From: an uncultured Pseudomonadales bacterium
Lineage (GTDB): Bacteria > Pseudomonadota > Gammaproteobacteria > Pseudomonadales > Cellvibrionaceae
Direction: 5' to 3'
NCBI GenBank assembly: GCA_947487765.1
Contig: CANKXO010000001.1
Location: 744,001-808,000, forward strand
Length of the DNA: 64,000 nt
In this document: positions 53,774 through 63,292 of the stretch, in pieces
How the letters are laid out: every line of letters begins with the position of its first letter
How positions within the stretch are numbered: position 1 is the stretch's first letter
The notes under the pieces: model-generated
The model's database searches: none
Seen by the model: the letters and a program-made list of their open reading frames with translations, nothing else
What the model was told of the DNA's origin: nothing
Program-made: the position numbers and the translations under genes

Positions 53774-54877
53774 ATGGCTATATCTCCAACAATAAAACCG
53801 GGAACAGTCGGGATTGTCGGTGCTGGTGCTATGGGGCGTGTGCTCGCATGGCAATTACAAAGCGCTGGCTTTGCTGTCAGTTTGTTTGATAAAGACGATA
53901 TCGATTTTGGCGATGCAGCGGCCTATACCGCTGCAGGTATGTTAACGCCTTATTGTGAAGTTGAATCAGCGGAGTTATTGGTTTTTGAGTTGGGGATGCG
54001 TTCCTTAGGGCTTTGGCAACAACTGAAAGATGAGCTGAATGGTGATCTGGGGTATTCTCAGCAGGGTAGTTTGGTGGTTGCTCATGGAAGCGACCGTCCT
54101 GATTATCATCAGTTTAACCGTCAAGTTCTCAGTAAGCTATCTCCGTCACCTGACCAGTATAAGCAATTAAACCAGCAGCAACTTACATTGCTAGAACCGG
54201 ATATCGGCGGCAATTTTAATGAGGCAATTTATTTACCAGAAGAAGCCTCGTTGTGCCCTAAAAAAACCTTACAGTTATTAGCGGATCGTCTAATCGAACA
54301 TGGAGCAAATTGGTACCCTAATCGTCTGGTTCGTGATGTTGATTCTCATATAGTGACAACTAATGAAGGCACTCATCATTTTGACTGGGTTGTTGATTGC
54401 CGAGGTTTAGGGGCAAAAGAACAATGGGATGGATTGCGTGGTGTTCGTGGTGAATTGGTCTGGTTGCACGCACCGGATGTAAAAATTAAACGTCTTGTTC
54501 GCTTAATGCATCCTCGTTATCGATTATATTTAGTGCCACGAGGTTATGATGATTTATACATTGTGGGTGCTACACAAATAGAAAGTAATGATATGGGACC
54601 TATGACGGTGCGATCCAGTTTAGAACTATTGTCGGCTGCTTATAGTTTACATTCTGGTTTTGGTGAGGCGCGAATTGTGGATATGCGTACGAATTGCCGT
54701 CCAGCACTTAAAGATAATCTGCCCAAAATTGAATGTAAGAAAGGTTTAGTACGTGTTAACGGTTTATTTAGGCATGGCTTTTTGCTTTCGCCAGCGTTAG
54801 GAGAGGAGGTTGTCCATTGTTTGGAAAATCCTGATTATCAATCGTCATTTTCCTCTCTTATCCAAAGGGTGGCCTAA
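53774..54877 (+). CDS. thiO: Glycine oxidase ThiO
   Basis: ThiO is an FAD enzyme that oxidises glycine to iminoglycine for the thiazole ring. The dinucleotide motif VGIVGAGAMGRVLAWQLQSAG is at residues 12-32, followed by LFDKDDI. AAYTAAGMLTPYCEVESAELL and the C-terminal RVNGLFRHGFLLSPALGEEV are typical of the D-amino-acid oxidase-like family. Start ATG 53774 is 12 bp after thiC. Position between thiC and thiS supports the role. Confidence 0.92.
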   Translation: MAISPTIKPGTVGIVGAGAMGRVLAWQLQSAGFAVSLFDKDDIDFGDAAAYTAAGMLTPYCEVESAELLVFELGMRSLGLWQQLKDELNGDLGYSQQGSLVVAHGSDRPDYHQFNRQVLSKLSPSPDQYKQLNQQQLTLLEPDIGGNFNEAIYLPEEASLCPKKTLQLLADRLIEHGANWYPNRLVRDVDSHIVTTNEGTHHFDWVVDCRGLGAKEQWDGLRGVRGELVWLHAPDVKIKRLVRLMHPRYRLYLVPRGYDDLYIVGATQIESNDMGPMTVRSSLELLSAAYSLHSGFGEARIVDMRTNCRPALKDNLPKIECKKGLVRVNGLFRHGFLLSPALGEEVVHCLENPDYQSSFSSLIQRVA

Positions 54878-54936
54878 CTTTTTATAAAAAGCTTTTTATT
54901 GGACACGTTTTAATAGATATTTTTTACAAAAAAATT

Positions 54937-55140
54937 ATGATGAAAATTCAACTTAATGGGGAAGATAAATCCCTAAATTCAGACAGTAACTTATACGAAG
55001 CCATTGAAGAATGGCAGTTGTTAGGCCAAAATTTTGCCATTGCAATCAATGAGCAATTTATTCCTAAGTCGGCATATAACTCAACTCGATTGTCTGAAGG
55101 AGATAGAGTCGAGTTAGTAGTTCCGATGCAAGGTGGTTAA
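54937..55140 (+). CDS. thiS: Sulfur-carrier protein ThiS
   Basis: ThiS is the ubiquitin-like carrier whose C-terminal glycine becomes a thiocarboxylate. The 67-residue protein has the beta-grasp pattern and ends in VVPMQGG, the required GG tail. ATG 54937 and ATG 54940 are adjacent options, and neither has a good ribosome site. It lies between thiO and thiG, with a hairpin in the 112-bp gap to thiG. Confidence 0.93.
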   Translation: MMKIQLNGEDKSLNSDSNLYEAIEEWQLLGQNFAIAINEQFIPKSAYNSTRLSEGDRVELVVPMQGG

Positions 55141-55187
55141 TCGTATAAGCGATTATTTTTATTATTCATTTCTTAGTCAGACTTTTT

Positions 55188-55223
55188 ACTCGTTATTATT
55201 TTTATGTGTAAATAATAACGAGT
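55188..55223 (+). repeat. Perfect 14-bp inverted repeat between thiS and thiG
   Basis: ACTCGTTATTATTT at 55188-55201 and AAATAATAACGAGT at 55210-55223 are exact reverse complements with an 8-nt loop. No T-run follows; AGGGAGTAAC comes next, 30 bp before the thiG start. It may be an RNA processing or stability element that tunes ThiS relative to ThiG, or a weak attenuator. Confidence 0.55.
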
Positions 55224-55252
55224 AGGGAGTAACAATATTTTCAATAGATTCT

Positions 55253-56038
55253 ATGTGGCAATTAGCAGATAAAACAATATCAAGTCGATTATTAATTGGT
55301 TCGGCACTTTACCCATCGCCAGATGTGATGCAAAAATCTATCAAAGCATCAGGGTCGGAGGTGGTTACTGTTTCTGTACGACGTCAAAATGTTTCAGCTG
55401 AAAGCGAAACTGGTCACGATTTCTGGCGGTTATTGCAAGAGCTGAAAATTAATATTTTACCGAATACAGCAGGTTGTCATTCAGTAAAAGAGGCCGTAAC
55501 TACTGCACAAATGGCTCGAGAGTTGTTTGATACTAATTGGGTAAAATTAGAAGTGATTGGGGATGAATATAATCTTCAGCCGGACCCATTTGCCTTATTA
55601 GAAGCAACAAAAGAATTGATCTCTCAAGGTTTTGAAGTCTTCCCATATTGCACGGATGATTTAGTATTATGTCAGAAGTTGGTGGAAGCAGGTTGTCGAA
55701 TCTTAATGCCATGGGGTTCTCCCATTGGTACGGGGAAAGGCTTGCTGAACCCTTATGCGCTAAAAAATATTCGTGAGCGCTTACCAGAAATCACTTTAAT
55801 TGTTGATGCGGGTATCGGATTACCTTCTCACGCAGCGCAGGCTTTAGAAATGGGCTACGATGGTGTATTACTCAATACCGCAGTTGCTCAGGCATCTGAC
55901 CCAGTTAAAATGGCTCAAGCATTTAAATATGCACTATTAGCAGGCCGCGAAGGTTATGAAGCAGGTGCTATTCAAGAGCGCAATTTAGCGAAACCAAGTA
56001 CGCCTACCATTGGCACTCCTTTTTGGCATCAATCCTAA
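55253..56038 (+). CDS. thiG: Thiazole synthase ThiG
   Basis: ThiG joins deoxyxylulose phosphate, iminoglycine and the ThiS thiocarboxylate to form the thiazole. The 261-residue TIM-barrel protein has [17 protein letters not shown] at the start, the Schiff-base Lys in [28 protein letters not shown] and the phosphate loop [38 protein letters not shown] is also conserved. Length and motifs are normal. Confidence 0.96.
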   Translation: MWQLADKTISSRLLIGSALYPSPDVMQKSIKASGSEVVTVSVRRQNVSAESETGHDFWRLLQELKINILPNTAGCHSVKEAVTTAQMARELFDTNWVKLEVIGDEYNLQPDPFALLEATKELISQGFEVFPYCTDDLVLCQKLVEAGCRILMPWGSPIGTGKGLLNPYALKNIRERLPEITLIVDAGIGLPSHAAQALEMGYDGVLLNTAVAQASDPVKMAQAFKYALLAGREGYEAGAIQERNLAKPSTPTIGTPFWHQS

Positions 56039-56163
56039 CTTCTGATTCCCGTGAGCTTGTAAAGATTAATCTTAAAATATTATTTTTTATATTTTAATTA
56101 GTTTTTACAGTTGGCGACGATGGTATTTTTATTTAAAAAACTATTGATAAGTAATTAAACACT

Positions 56164-57777
56164 ATGTCTATTCTTCCTATTGTTTTAAATTTTTCAGGCA
56201 ATGATACAGCCGGCCTAGCGGGTATGGCCATGGATGTGCGCACCCAAACAGCAATGGGCGTGCATAGTGCATCTGTGGTAACGGCAAATACCGCACAAAA
56301 TAATCAGCAAGTTATTTCTATTAATTCTGTCGAGCATTCTGTATTTGATGACCAAATTAAAGCAATAACTGACTTGCCCGTTATTGCCGTTAAAGTTGGG
56401 TTAGTTGCTTCTCTTGGACAATGTAAAAAAATTAGTCAGTTTGTCGCCCAAGAAAAATTACCTTTAGTCGTTGATCCTGTTTTAGGTAGCAGTAGCGGTG
56501 CAGATTTTTTAGAAAATGATTATATTAAATGTTACCAAGAAAATTTTTATCCTCATCTTACGTTGTTAACACCTAATATTCCTGAAGCTCAGCGCCTAAG
56601 TGGGGTATCTATACAATCAAAAGACGATATTATTGCAGCGGCAAAAAAATTGCTGGATAGTGGCGTTAATGCCGTATTGATTAAAGGTGGACATTTTGAT
56701 TGTGAAGAAAAAAACTCTGACGCCCATATTGTTCAGGGCTCTAATATCGTTCAAGGCTCTAGTATCATTCAGGACTGTAATATCGTTCAGGACTATTTCA
56801 CAGATGGAATAAGATCATTTTGGTTAAGTAGTGAAAGAGTTTTAACAAGTAATATACGCGGGACAGGTTGTGCGTTATCTTCGGCTATTGCGAGTAGCCT
56901 TGCGCTAGGTTATTCACTTTATGATTCTGTAGTTATTGGCAAGATGGCAATTTCTCAGGGTTTAAGGCAATCTTATTCTATCGATTCTAATAGTGATAAT
57001 ATTAATTACGGTCCGATTAATATTACCCATTTCCCTGATCAACAAATGGATTTGCCGGTATTAACTCAAACGGCTATTCATAGCACTCATATAGATCCTT
57101 TTCTTGAATGTAATCAACCTGTATTAGGTTTGTACCCTGTTGTGGATAGAGCGGATTGGATTAGTAAATTGGCACCTGCTGGTATTAGTACCATTCAACT
57201 ACGAGTCAAAGACTTATCAGGTGATGATTTAGAAAAAGAGATAGAGCAAGCGGTTAGTTTAGCGAATCAATATGGCTGCCGTTTATTTATCAATGATTAT
57301 TGGAAGTTAGCTATTAAATATCAAGCTTACGGTGTGCATCTGGGGCAGGAAGATCTCGATGATGCTGATGTACAAAAAATTAAAATAGCAGGGTTAAGAC
57401 TGGGTACAAGTACACATTGTCACTATGAAGTCGCTCGGGCACACACCTATCGACCTTCTTACATTGCCTGTGGCCCTGTCTATCATACAACCACGAAAGA
57501 TATGCCATGGGTTCCTCATGGTATTGAAGGTTTAAGTTATTGGCGTAAAGTATTGAATTATCCATTAGTTGCTATTGGCGGTATAAATCGTGAACGTTTT
57601 AATGGTATCGCAGCAACAGGTGTCGATAGTGTCGCGATGATCACAGCGATTACGCTTGCTGAGAATCCGGAAGATACAGCAAAAGAATTTGTTCAAATGT
57701 ATCAAGATACGGTGAGAAAAAAAGAGTTAGAAAAACCAGCAGAAACTAACCTTGTTGATGAGAGGCAAGCAATATGA
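56164..57777 (+). CDS. thiDE: Bifunctional HMP(-P) kinase ThiD and thiamine-phosphate synthase ThiE
   Basis: The 537-residue protein fuses two enzymes. ThiD (about 1-280) phosphorylates hydroxymethylpyrimidine: NFSGNDTAGLAGMAMD, VVDPVLGSSSGA, LLTPNIPEAQRLSG and NIRGTGCALSSAIAS with the active-site Cys. ThiE (about 320-530) couples pyrimidine and thiazole: GLYPVVDRADWI, STIQLRVKDL, FINDYWKLAIKY, GVHLGQEDLDDAD and YIACGPVYHTTTKDMPW. Between the ThiD blocks a four-copy hexapeptide repeat (xNIVQG/D type) is inserted. Its stop overlaps the thiF start by 4 bp. Confidence 0.95.
   Translation: MSILPIVLNFSGNDTAGLAGMAMDVRTQTAMGVHSASVVTANTAQNNQQVISINSVEHSVFDDQIKAITDLPVIAVKVGLVASLGQCKKISQFVAQEKLPLVVDPVLGSSSGADFLENDYIKCYQENFYPHLTLLTPNIPEAQRLSGVSIQSKDDIIAAAKKLLDSGVNAVLIKGGHFDCEEKNSDAHIVQGSNIVQGSSIIQDCNIVQDYFTDGIRSFWLSSERVLTSNIRGTGCALSSAIASSLALGYSLYDSVVIGKMAISQGLRQSYSIDSNSDNINYGPINITHFPDQQMDLPVLTQTAIHSTHIDPFLECNQPVLGLYPVVDRADWISKLAPAGISTIQLRVKDLSGDDLEKEIEQAVSLANQYGCRLFINDYWKLAIKYQAYGVHLGQEDLDDADVQKIKIAGLRLGTSTHCHYEVARAHTYRPSYIACGPVYHTTTKDMPWVPHGIEGLSYWRKVLNYPLVAIGGINRERFNGIAATGVDSVAMITAITLAENPEDTAKEFVQMYQDTVRKKELEKPAETNLVDERQAI
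56722..56793 (+). repeat. Four tandem 18-bp repeats within thiD
   Basis: Units at 56722-56739, 56740-56757, 56758-56775 and 56776-56793 follow the pattern [T/G]C[T/C]AATATCGTTCAGG[A/G]C with few changes. They encode AHIVQG, SNIVQG, SSIIQD and CNIVQD in the loop after GGHFDCEEKNSD, in front of YFTDG. The repeat keeps the frame, so its copy number can vary without breaking the enzyme. Confidence 0.85.
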
Positions 57778-58877
57778 CAGATACTGTTTTTTCAGCAAGT
57801 GAATGGTTGCGTTATACCAGGCATTTACAAATGCCACAGGTTGGCGTTAAAGGTCAGCAGCGTTTAAAAAATTCTCATGTGTTGATAGTCGGAGCAGGAG
57901 GTTTAGGTTGCCCCGTTTCTTTATATCTTGCTGCTGCAGGCGTAGGGTATATTACTATTATTGATGGTGATACGGTCGATCTAACTAACTTGCAGCGCCA
58001 AATTGTTTTTACTACGGATCAAATAGGGCAATCAAAAGCTGAATGTGCTAAACAACGTTTATTAGCCTTGAACCCTGAAATTCATGTGGACGCTGTTATT
58101 AATCATTTGAGTATAGATAATGCAGATGCATTGGTGCAGCAAGCAGATCTTATTTTGGATTGCACGGATAATTTTTCAACACGATATCTCATTAATGACA
58201 CTTGTATTCGATTAAATAAACCTTGGTTATTTGCCAGTATTTACCAGTTTTCAGGCCAGTGTGCTTTATTTACTCCAGAGTCAGCTTGTTTCCGTTGTTT
58301 ATTTCCTGACAAACCTACCGAGGTGGCAGATTGTAATACCGCGGGTGTTCTTGGTGTTTTACCAGGTCTACTGGGAACGTTGCAGGCTAATGAGGCGATT
58401 AAGTATTTAGTTGGTTTACCTTGCCCTTTAGAAAATACGTTGTTAATTGTTGAGGCGACAGATTTAACGTTTAAACATATTCAATTACAGAAAAATACCG
58501 CGTGTTCAGTATGCGGTGAAACGCAGAGCGATATCAATATTGCAGATTATCAATTCAGTTGTGCTGTTGATTTTGCAGAAGAGCATGAAGTCAATTCGGA
58601 GCAATTTAATCATTGCAAGGATAATCCTGAGTTTGTTTTGTTGGATGTCAGAACACTTGAGGAAAGACAAGCATTTAATATTGGTGGTGGTCATATCCCA
58701 TTAAGTGATATTCAAAATGAGCTAAATGGCTTAAATAAAAATAAAACAATACTGTGTTACTGTCAGACAGGTATTAGAAGTAAAAAAGCCGTGATTGCTT
58801 TACGTAATGCTGGTTTTTTAGCCAAAAGCCTACAGGGTGGTCTATCACTCTGGTTAAAGAGCGAAACTTCAAAATGA
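57774..58877 (+). CDS. thiF: ThiF/MoeB-type adenylyltransferase fused to a rhodanese domain
   Basis: The E1-like domain adenylates the C terminus of ThiS. The ATP loop is VLIVGAGGLGCPVSLYLAAAGV, the catalytic Cys region is VADCNTAGVLGVLPG, and zinc ligands are in CFRCLFPD and CSVCGET. A C-terminal rhodanese domain (from about residue 285) has VLLDVRTLEERQ, GGHIPLSD and the persulfide Cys in CYCQTGIRSKKAV. The fusion can both activate and transfer sulfur to ThiS. MoeB-rhodanese proteins acting on MoaD look alike; the operon supports ThiS. Confidence 0.9.
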   Translation: MTDTVFSASEWLRYTRHLQMPQVGVKGQQRLKNSHVLIVGAGGLGCPVSLYLAAAGVGYITIIDGDTVDLTNLQRQIVFTTDQIGQSKAECAKQRLLALNPEIHVDAVINHLSIDNADALVQQADLILDCTDNFSTRYLINDTCIRLNKPWLFASIYQFSGQCALFTPESACFRCLFPDKPTEVADCNTAGVLGVLPGLLGTLQANEAIKYLVGLPCPLENTLLIVEATDLTFKHIQLQKNTACSVCGETQSDINIADYQFSCAVDFAEEHEVNSEQFNHCKDNPEFVLLDVRTLEERQAFNIGGGHIPLSDIQNELNGLNKNKTILCYCQTGIRSKKAVIALRNAGFLAKSLQGGLSLWLKSETSK

Positions 58878-58951
58878 CGGGTTAGCTATGACACGATAGT
58901 AAGAATTTCGTTTATACTTAATAGATATCCTAAAAGATGTGAGTTTAAACA

Positions 58952-60178
58952 ATGAGTAGTCAGGCGATTAAGAAATTTTTACATCACGAGTCAGCTAGTG
59001 GTATTTTATTGATGGGGACCGCTGTGCTTGCCATCATTTTCGCGAATTCACCTCTATCATCCTATTACAATTTACTCATTGATACTCCCGTTGTTGTTGC
59101 GATAGGTAACTTTACAATCAACAAGCCATTACTACTTTGGGTCAATGATGGTTTGATGGCTGTCTTCTTTTTATTGGTTGGCTTGGAATTAAAAAGAGAG
59201 TTTGTTGAAGGAGAGCTTGCAACTCCCAGTAACATTATTTTGCCCGGTTTGGGTGCAGTTGGTGGAATGGTTATTCCAGCTGCTATTTATGTTTTTCTCA
59301 ATAAAGATGACCCGGCAGCCATTCAAGGTTGGGCGATTCCTGCAGCAACTGATATCGCTTTTGCTCTTGGTATTTTATCATTGTTAGGCTCTAGAGTCCC
59401 AACAAGCCTTAAGGTTTTCTTAACATCACTGGCTATTTTTGATGATGTTGGTGCAATTATTATTATTGCTTTATTTTATACCAGTAAAATTTCTATATTT
59501 GCTTTAATTTTTTGCGCATTCTGCATTATTTTATTATGGTGGATGAATAAAAAAGGGGTCTCAACTACTCGCTATTATGTCTATGTTGGGATTTTTATGT
59601 GGGTGGCTATGTTGAAGTCAGGTGTTCATGCAACTCTGGCGGGTGTTGTGCTTGCGATATTTATCCCAATGTATTCATCTACAACAACAAAAGATTCTTC
59701 AAACAACACGCAAACTCATAAATTTTCTCCCCTTAAAATCATGGAGCATGAGTTGCATAAAAGTGTCAACTTTGTAATTTTACCTATTTTTGCTTTCTGT
59801 AATGCAGGTGTTTACCTCGGTAATGTTGGTTTGGAGCAAATCTCACACAGTATTCCAGCGGGTATTGCTTTGGGCTTATTTGTGGGTAAGCAAATAGGTG
59901 TGTTTGGGTTTTGTTGGCTAGGTATTAAATTGGGGATGACGAAGTTACCGAGTACGATGTCCTGGGGTTCGCTTTATGGTATCGCTGCGTTATGTGGCGT
60001 TGGTTTTACAATGAGTCTATTTATTGGTTCTCTCGCATTCGAAGAAACCGGTGTCAATATGGTGGTTGATGAGCGTCTTGGAATCCTATTAGGATCGTTG
60101 CTATCTGGGATTGTTGGCTATTTTGTTCTTAAAGTATCTCTTCCTGCTAAAGGTGTAGCCGCCGCTCGAGAGAGTTAG
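58952..60178 (+). CDS. nhaA: Na+/H+ antiporter NhaA
   Basis: NhaA exports sodium in exchange for protons. The 408-residue protein has 12 helices; the ion-binding Asp pair is in SLAIFDDVGAIIIIALFY, with TDIAFALGILSLLGSRVP just before it. LMAVFFLLVGLELKREFVEGEL and LCGVGFTMSLFIGSLAF are conserved. It follows thiF after 74 bp; no terminator is seen between them, but the two functions differ and a separate promoter is likely. Confidence 0.96.
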   Translation: MSSQAIKKFLHHESASGILLMGTAVLAIIFANSPLSSYYNLLIDTPVVVAIGNFTINKPLLLWVNDGLMAVFFLLVGLELKREFVEGELATPSNIILPGLGAVGGMVIPAAIYVFLNKDDPAAIQGWAIPAATDIAFALGILSLLGSRVPTSLKVFLTSLAIFDDVGAIIIIALFYTSKISIFALIFCAFCIILLWWMNKKGVSTTRYYVYVGIFMWVAMLKSGVHATLAGVVLAIFIPMYSSTTTKDSSNNTQTHKFSPLKIMEHELHKSVNFVILPIFAFCNAGVYLGNVGLEQISHSIPAGIALGLFVGKQIGVFGFCWLGIKLGMTKLPSTMSWGSLYGIAALCGVGFTMSLFIGSLAFEETGVNMVVDERLGILLGSLLSGIVGYFVLKVSLPAKGVAAARES

Positions 60179-60268
60179 TGGTGGCTTGATAAACACGCTC
60201 AAAAGAGTAAGCTTATATTCCTACTTTAGATAAATTTCCCTAATTTATTGGAAGAGGTTAATAAGGAT

Positions 60269-60832
60269 ATGGCGGATAATAATGAAAAAAGAGAAGCCCA
60301 GCCCTCTAAGATAGAAAGGCTGATAGGAATTATTTTTGCCTTTTTAGTACTTGCACTGATTGCTTATACCGTCGTCATGGAAATTAAAATTGACGATAAT
60401 AAAATGCCTTTATTATATATTTTAATCGCTATTATGGCGGGGGCAGTTGTCGCAACCATTCCTGGTTTTTTGAATATGGATTATTCAGGGAAGGGAGTCA
60501 GTATTCGTGCAGCAGGTGGTGTTGCTGCTTTTGTTATAGTGCTATCTGCATTACAGGAAATGACGGGACCATCAAACTCTGATAGGCCTGTTGTAGGCAC
60601 CAATAGTAATACGACAACTGGTAACACTCAATTTCAGCAACAAACCCAACAGATACAAGCTATTCAGCAGAGCTTTCGAGCAACATCATATTGTTCGATG
60701 ACAGGGGCTTCTGGTTATGGCGTTAGTACTAATCTACAGCAGGCACAAACCATAGCGATTCAATATTGTGTTGCTAGTGGCGGAATACCTGACTGTTGTG
60801 CGGGTAATGTTAGAACAGAGCAGTTATATTAG
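60269..60832 (+). CDS. Membrane protein with Gln-rich linker and Cys-containing C-terminal domain
   Basis: The 187-residue protein has two membrane helices (about 20-38 and 48-66) and possibly a third (about 85-98), a Thr/Gln-rich linker (GNTQFQQQTQQIQAIQQSF), and a C-terminal segment with four Cys (YCSMTGASGYGVS, QYCVASGGIPDCCAGN). The end resembles DUF4189-like sequences in a general way. I do not assign a function. ATG 60269 is used because a purine-rich GAAGAGG lies 12 nt before it; TTG 60248 is the longer option. Confidence 0.6.
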   Translation: MADNNEKREAQPSKIERLIGIIFAFLVLALIAYTVVMEIKIDDNKMPLLYILIAIMAGAVVATIPGFLNMDYSGKGVSIRAAGGVAAFVIVLSALQEMTGPSNSDRPVVGTNSNTTTGNTQFQQQTQQIQAIQQSFRATSYCSMTGASGYGVSTNLQQAQTIAIQYCVASGGIPDCCAGNVRTEQLY

Positions 60833-60855
60833 CGCGCATAATAATCAACACTATC

Positions 60856-61167
60856 TTAATTAACCGGTTGATGAGTGAGTACGCTGTGAATCACATGTTC
60901 GTATTCAAAATATACGGTGAAATCATCGTAAACCCAGCTTGAAATAGGTGGTTCACCGACTGCTGGGCGCCAATCTTTAGGTTCACCATATCGATCCTTA
61001 ACTTGTGTTTTCGTCATTCCAGAGCGAGGACGCGCTATTGATTGTTTATCTGCGGCTTGTTGCCCAATAGGAACATAAACAGTTTCGGCTAAGCTTGTGG
61101 GGATGATGGTAATGCTGGTCAAAGTGATCGCAAGGCCACAAAGTAGTTTAGACGTGAAGTTGCTCAT
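60856..61167 (-). CDS. Small exported protein of unknown function
   Basis: A signal peptide (LLCGLAITLTSITIIPTSLAE) is followed by a mature part of about 75 residues with RPRSGMTKTQVKDRYGEPKDWRPAVGEPPISSW and YDDFTVYFEYEHVIHSVL. The GMTKTQVKDRYGEP pattern is like the core of SmpA/OmlA-type small outer-envelope proteins, which have MTKxxVxxxxGxP. Function is unknown. It converges with the previous gene, with 23 bp between them. Confidence 0.75.
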   Translation of the reverse strand: MSNFTSKLLCGLAITLTSITIIPTSLAETVYVPIGQQAADKQSIARPRSGMTKTQVKDRYGEPKDWRPAVGEPPISSWVYDDFTVYFEYEHVIHSVLTHQPVN

Positions 61168-61264
61168 TATTAATACCTTTTAACCTGTCAATTTTTCCCT
61201 ATATTATTGTAATTATTACGATAAATCTATTGGCTGCGCTGTTTATTAGATACTTGCTAAACAC

Positions 61265-61840
61265 TTAGTGATGGACTTGGCTTTTTCGTTGTCGTTTTTG
61301 GGTGATTTGAGTATGGATGACTTGTCTGGCAAGGACTCTTTGCTGTTCCTCGTTTAATTGATGAAATCGAGCGCCAATTAAATAAGAGCCATCATCTAGC
61401 TCTTGGTTGCGTGTTACTTGAGCATAGGTCAGTAGGCCAGTATAAGAGGGTAGAAAGACTAATTTTACCGCTACCCAGCTTTCTATACCAATGGAATGGT
61501 TAGTGTTAAAGCCGATGCCTCCCTGGCTAAGGTCGATACGGCCACTTTCGGTATCATTCGCTGAAACGGCTTCGTCTGCGAGCATTTGCTGAGATAGCAT
61601 ATTCATCTTTTGATTCAACATATCCAAATAATCAGCAATTGCTAAATTTTCTTTGCGGATATGCTCAAGTGTAGAATGTGAGTCATTGTCTAATTGTTGA
61701 AATTGCGAAAATAGGCCAAGTGTATTGGCGTGATCGAAGTGTTGCTCAGCACTGATGTGAGTGACTGCGTCAGTATTTACACATTTAAAGTTAAAGATTA
61801 CATCTTGTTGAATTCTAAAAAACTGCCGTTTTTCACTCAT
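61265..61840 (-). CDS. PilZ-domain protein with helical insert
   Basis: PilZ domains bind cyclic di-GMP. Here the RxxxR motif is R5-R9 (KRQFFRIQ) at the very start and the DxSxxG motif is D103-G108 (DLSQGGIGF), so both parts are present. They are separated by about 95 residues that include a long helical stretch (STLEHIRKENLAIADYLDML), where classical PilZ domains have about 20-30. The rest (VAVKLVFLPSYTGLLTYAQVTR, YLIGARFHQLNEEQQ) completes the beta barrel. A PilZ gene (PA2989) also flanks lolCDE in Pseudomonas. Confidence 0.85.
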   Translation of the reverse strand: MSEKRQFFRIQQDVIFNFKCVNTDAVTHISAEQHFDHANTLGLFSQFQQLDNDSHSTLEHIRKENLAIADYLDMLNQKMNMLSQQMLADEAVSANDTESGRIDLSQGGIGFNTNHSIGIESWVAVKLVFLPSYTGLLTYAQVTRNQELDDGSYLIGARFHQLNEEQQRVLARQVIHTQITQKRQRKSQVHH

Positions 61841-62032
61841 AGTTTACCCTGTGATTTATTGTGTGTAATGAGGCTCTTTTGAGTGTAGCAGTTAATTGTA
61901 TTTTGTCAGGTAATTAGGCGTAAATCACTATAGCCATTTTGGGTTTAATAGCTTACGAGATATGCACAGTTTGATATTAATGATTGGGACTCTAAAAAAT
62001 AAGGCGTGAATAGTGTATGAATAATTAAGGGA

Positions 62033-63292
62033 ATGACTATAATGCCGACCATGCTTAATTCAACCTCTCTATTTATTGGTATTCGATACACTCGTGCAAA
62101 GCGTCGACACCAATTTATCTCATTTGTTAGTGGCTTTTCTCTGCTTGGTATGGCCTTAGGGACATTAGCATTAATTGTTGTATTGTCAGTAATGAATGGT
62201 TTTGATCGAGAAATAAAACAGCGTATTTTAAGTGTTGTTCCCCATGGTTTTGTCGATCAATTACCCCGTATGAAAAATTGGGAATCGTTAGCCGCAACGA
62301 TTGAAAAACATACTGATGTGATAGCAACAGCACCATATATCGGTGGTTTTGTGATGCTGGGAGCAAAGAATAATGTTCATGGTGTGGAGCTTCAAGGTAT
62401 TTTGCCCGAAGAAGAAAGGCAAGTCTCAAATATTGATCAATATATGCGTGGCACTCAACTCAAAGAACTTCAAGCCGGTGATTTTAGTATCGTATTAGGC
62501 AGTTTGGCAGCGCGGTTTTTGAATGTGCAGGTAGGGGATTCTGTTGTTATGACATTGCCTCAAGTGTCTGTCACCCCTGCGGGTTTATTCCCGAGATCAA
62601 AGCGTTTTACCGTCATTGGTGTTTTTGAAGTAGGCGCGCAAGTCGATCAATCGTTGGCCTTAATTCATCTATCTGATGCACAACGTTTGTTTCGTTACGG
62701 TGCAAATGTTCAGGGTTTACGTTTGCAAATGGATGATATTTACAAAGCGGGTAATGTTATTAGCTCATTGTCCAGCGAGTTGGGTGAGCAATATAGGCTA
62801 ACTGATTGGAGTGAAACGCAAGGGAGCTTATTTCAGGCGATTAAGCTCGAGAAACGCATGATCACATTATTACTGATGATTATCATTGGGGTGGCAGCAT
62901 TAAATATTGTAACGAGCTTAGTGTTGATGGTCTCTGACAAGCGCAGTGATATTGCGGTGTTAAGGACTTTAGGGATGACCACTCGTGAAATTATGAGCGT
63001 ATTTATTATCCAAGGGAGTGTTGTTGGAGTTGTCGGTATTGCATTAGGTGGCATTATTGGTTGTTTGTTAGCACTGAGTATCAGCGATTTAATCAGTTGG
63101 TTTGAGAAAGTGCTTGGTCTGTATGTATTTGACCCTAATGTTTATTTTATCAGCCAAATCCCTTCGCAATTAAAGTTATCAGATGTTGTCGTTATTTGTG
63201 GTGTTGGTTTAGTGTTAAGTGTCCTGGCTACTTTATACCCTGCATACCGTGCAACTCAGGTAGAGCCAGCGGAAGTATTACGTTATGAGTAA
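62033..63292 (+). CDS. lolC: Lipoprotein-releasing ABC transporter permease LolC/LolE
   Basis: LolC with LolD and LolE extracts lipoproteins from the inner membrane. The 419-residue protein has one N-terminal helix, a large periplasmic domain (about residues 45-270) and three C-terminal helices. [32 protein letters not shown] at the start and [26 protein letters not shown] are typical. It could be a hybrid LolF-type subunit if no lolE follows outside the window. Its end overlaps lolD by 8 bp. Confidence 0.93.
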   Translation: MTIMPTMLNSTSLFIGIRYTRAKRRHQFISFVSGFSLLGMALGTLALIVVLSVMNGFDREIKQRILSVVPHGFVDQLPRMKNWESLAATIEKHTDVIATAPYIGGFVMLGAKNNVHGVELQGILPEEERQVSNIDQYMRGTQLKELQAGDFSIVLGSLAARFLNVQVGDSVVMTLPQVSVTPAGLFPRSKRFTVIGVFEVGAQVDQSLALIHLSDAQRLFRYGANVQGLRLQMDDIYKAGNVISSLSSELGEQYRLTDWSETQGSLFQAIKLEKRMITLLLMIIIGVAALNIVTSLVLMVSDKRSDIAVLRTLGMTTREIMSVFIIQGSVVGVVGIALGGIIGCLLALSISDLISWFEKVLGLYVFDPNVYFISQIPSQLKLSDVVVICGVGLVLSVLATLYPAYRATQVEPAEVLRYE

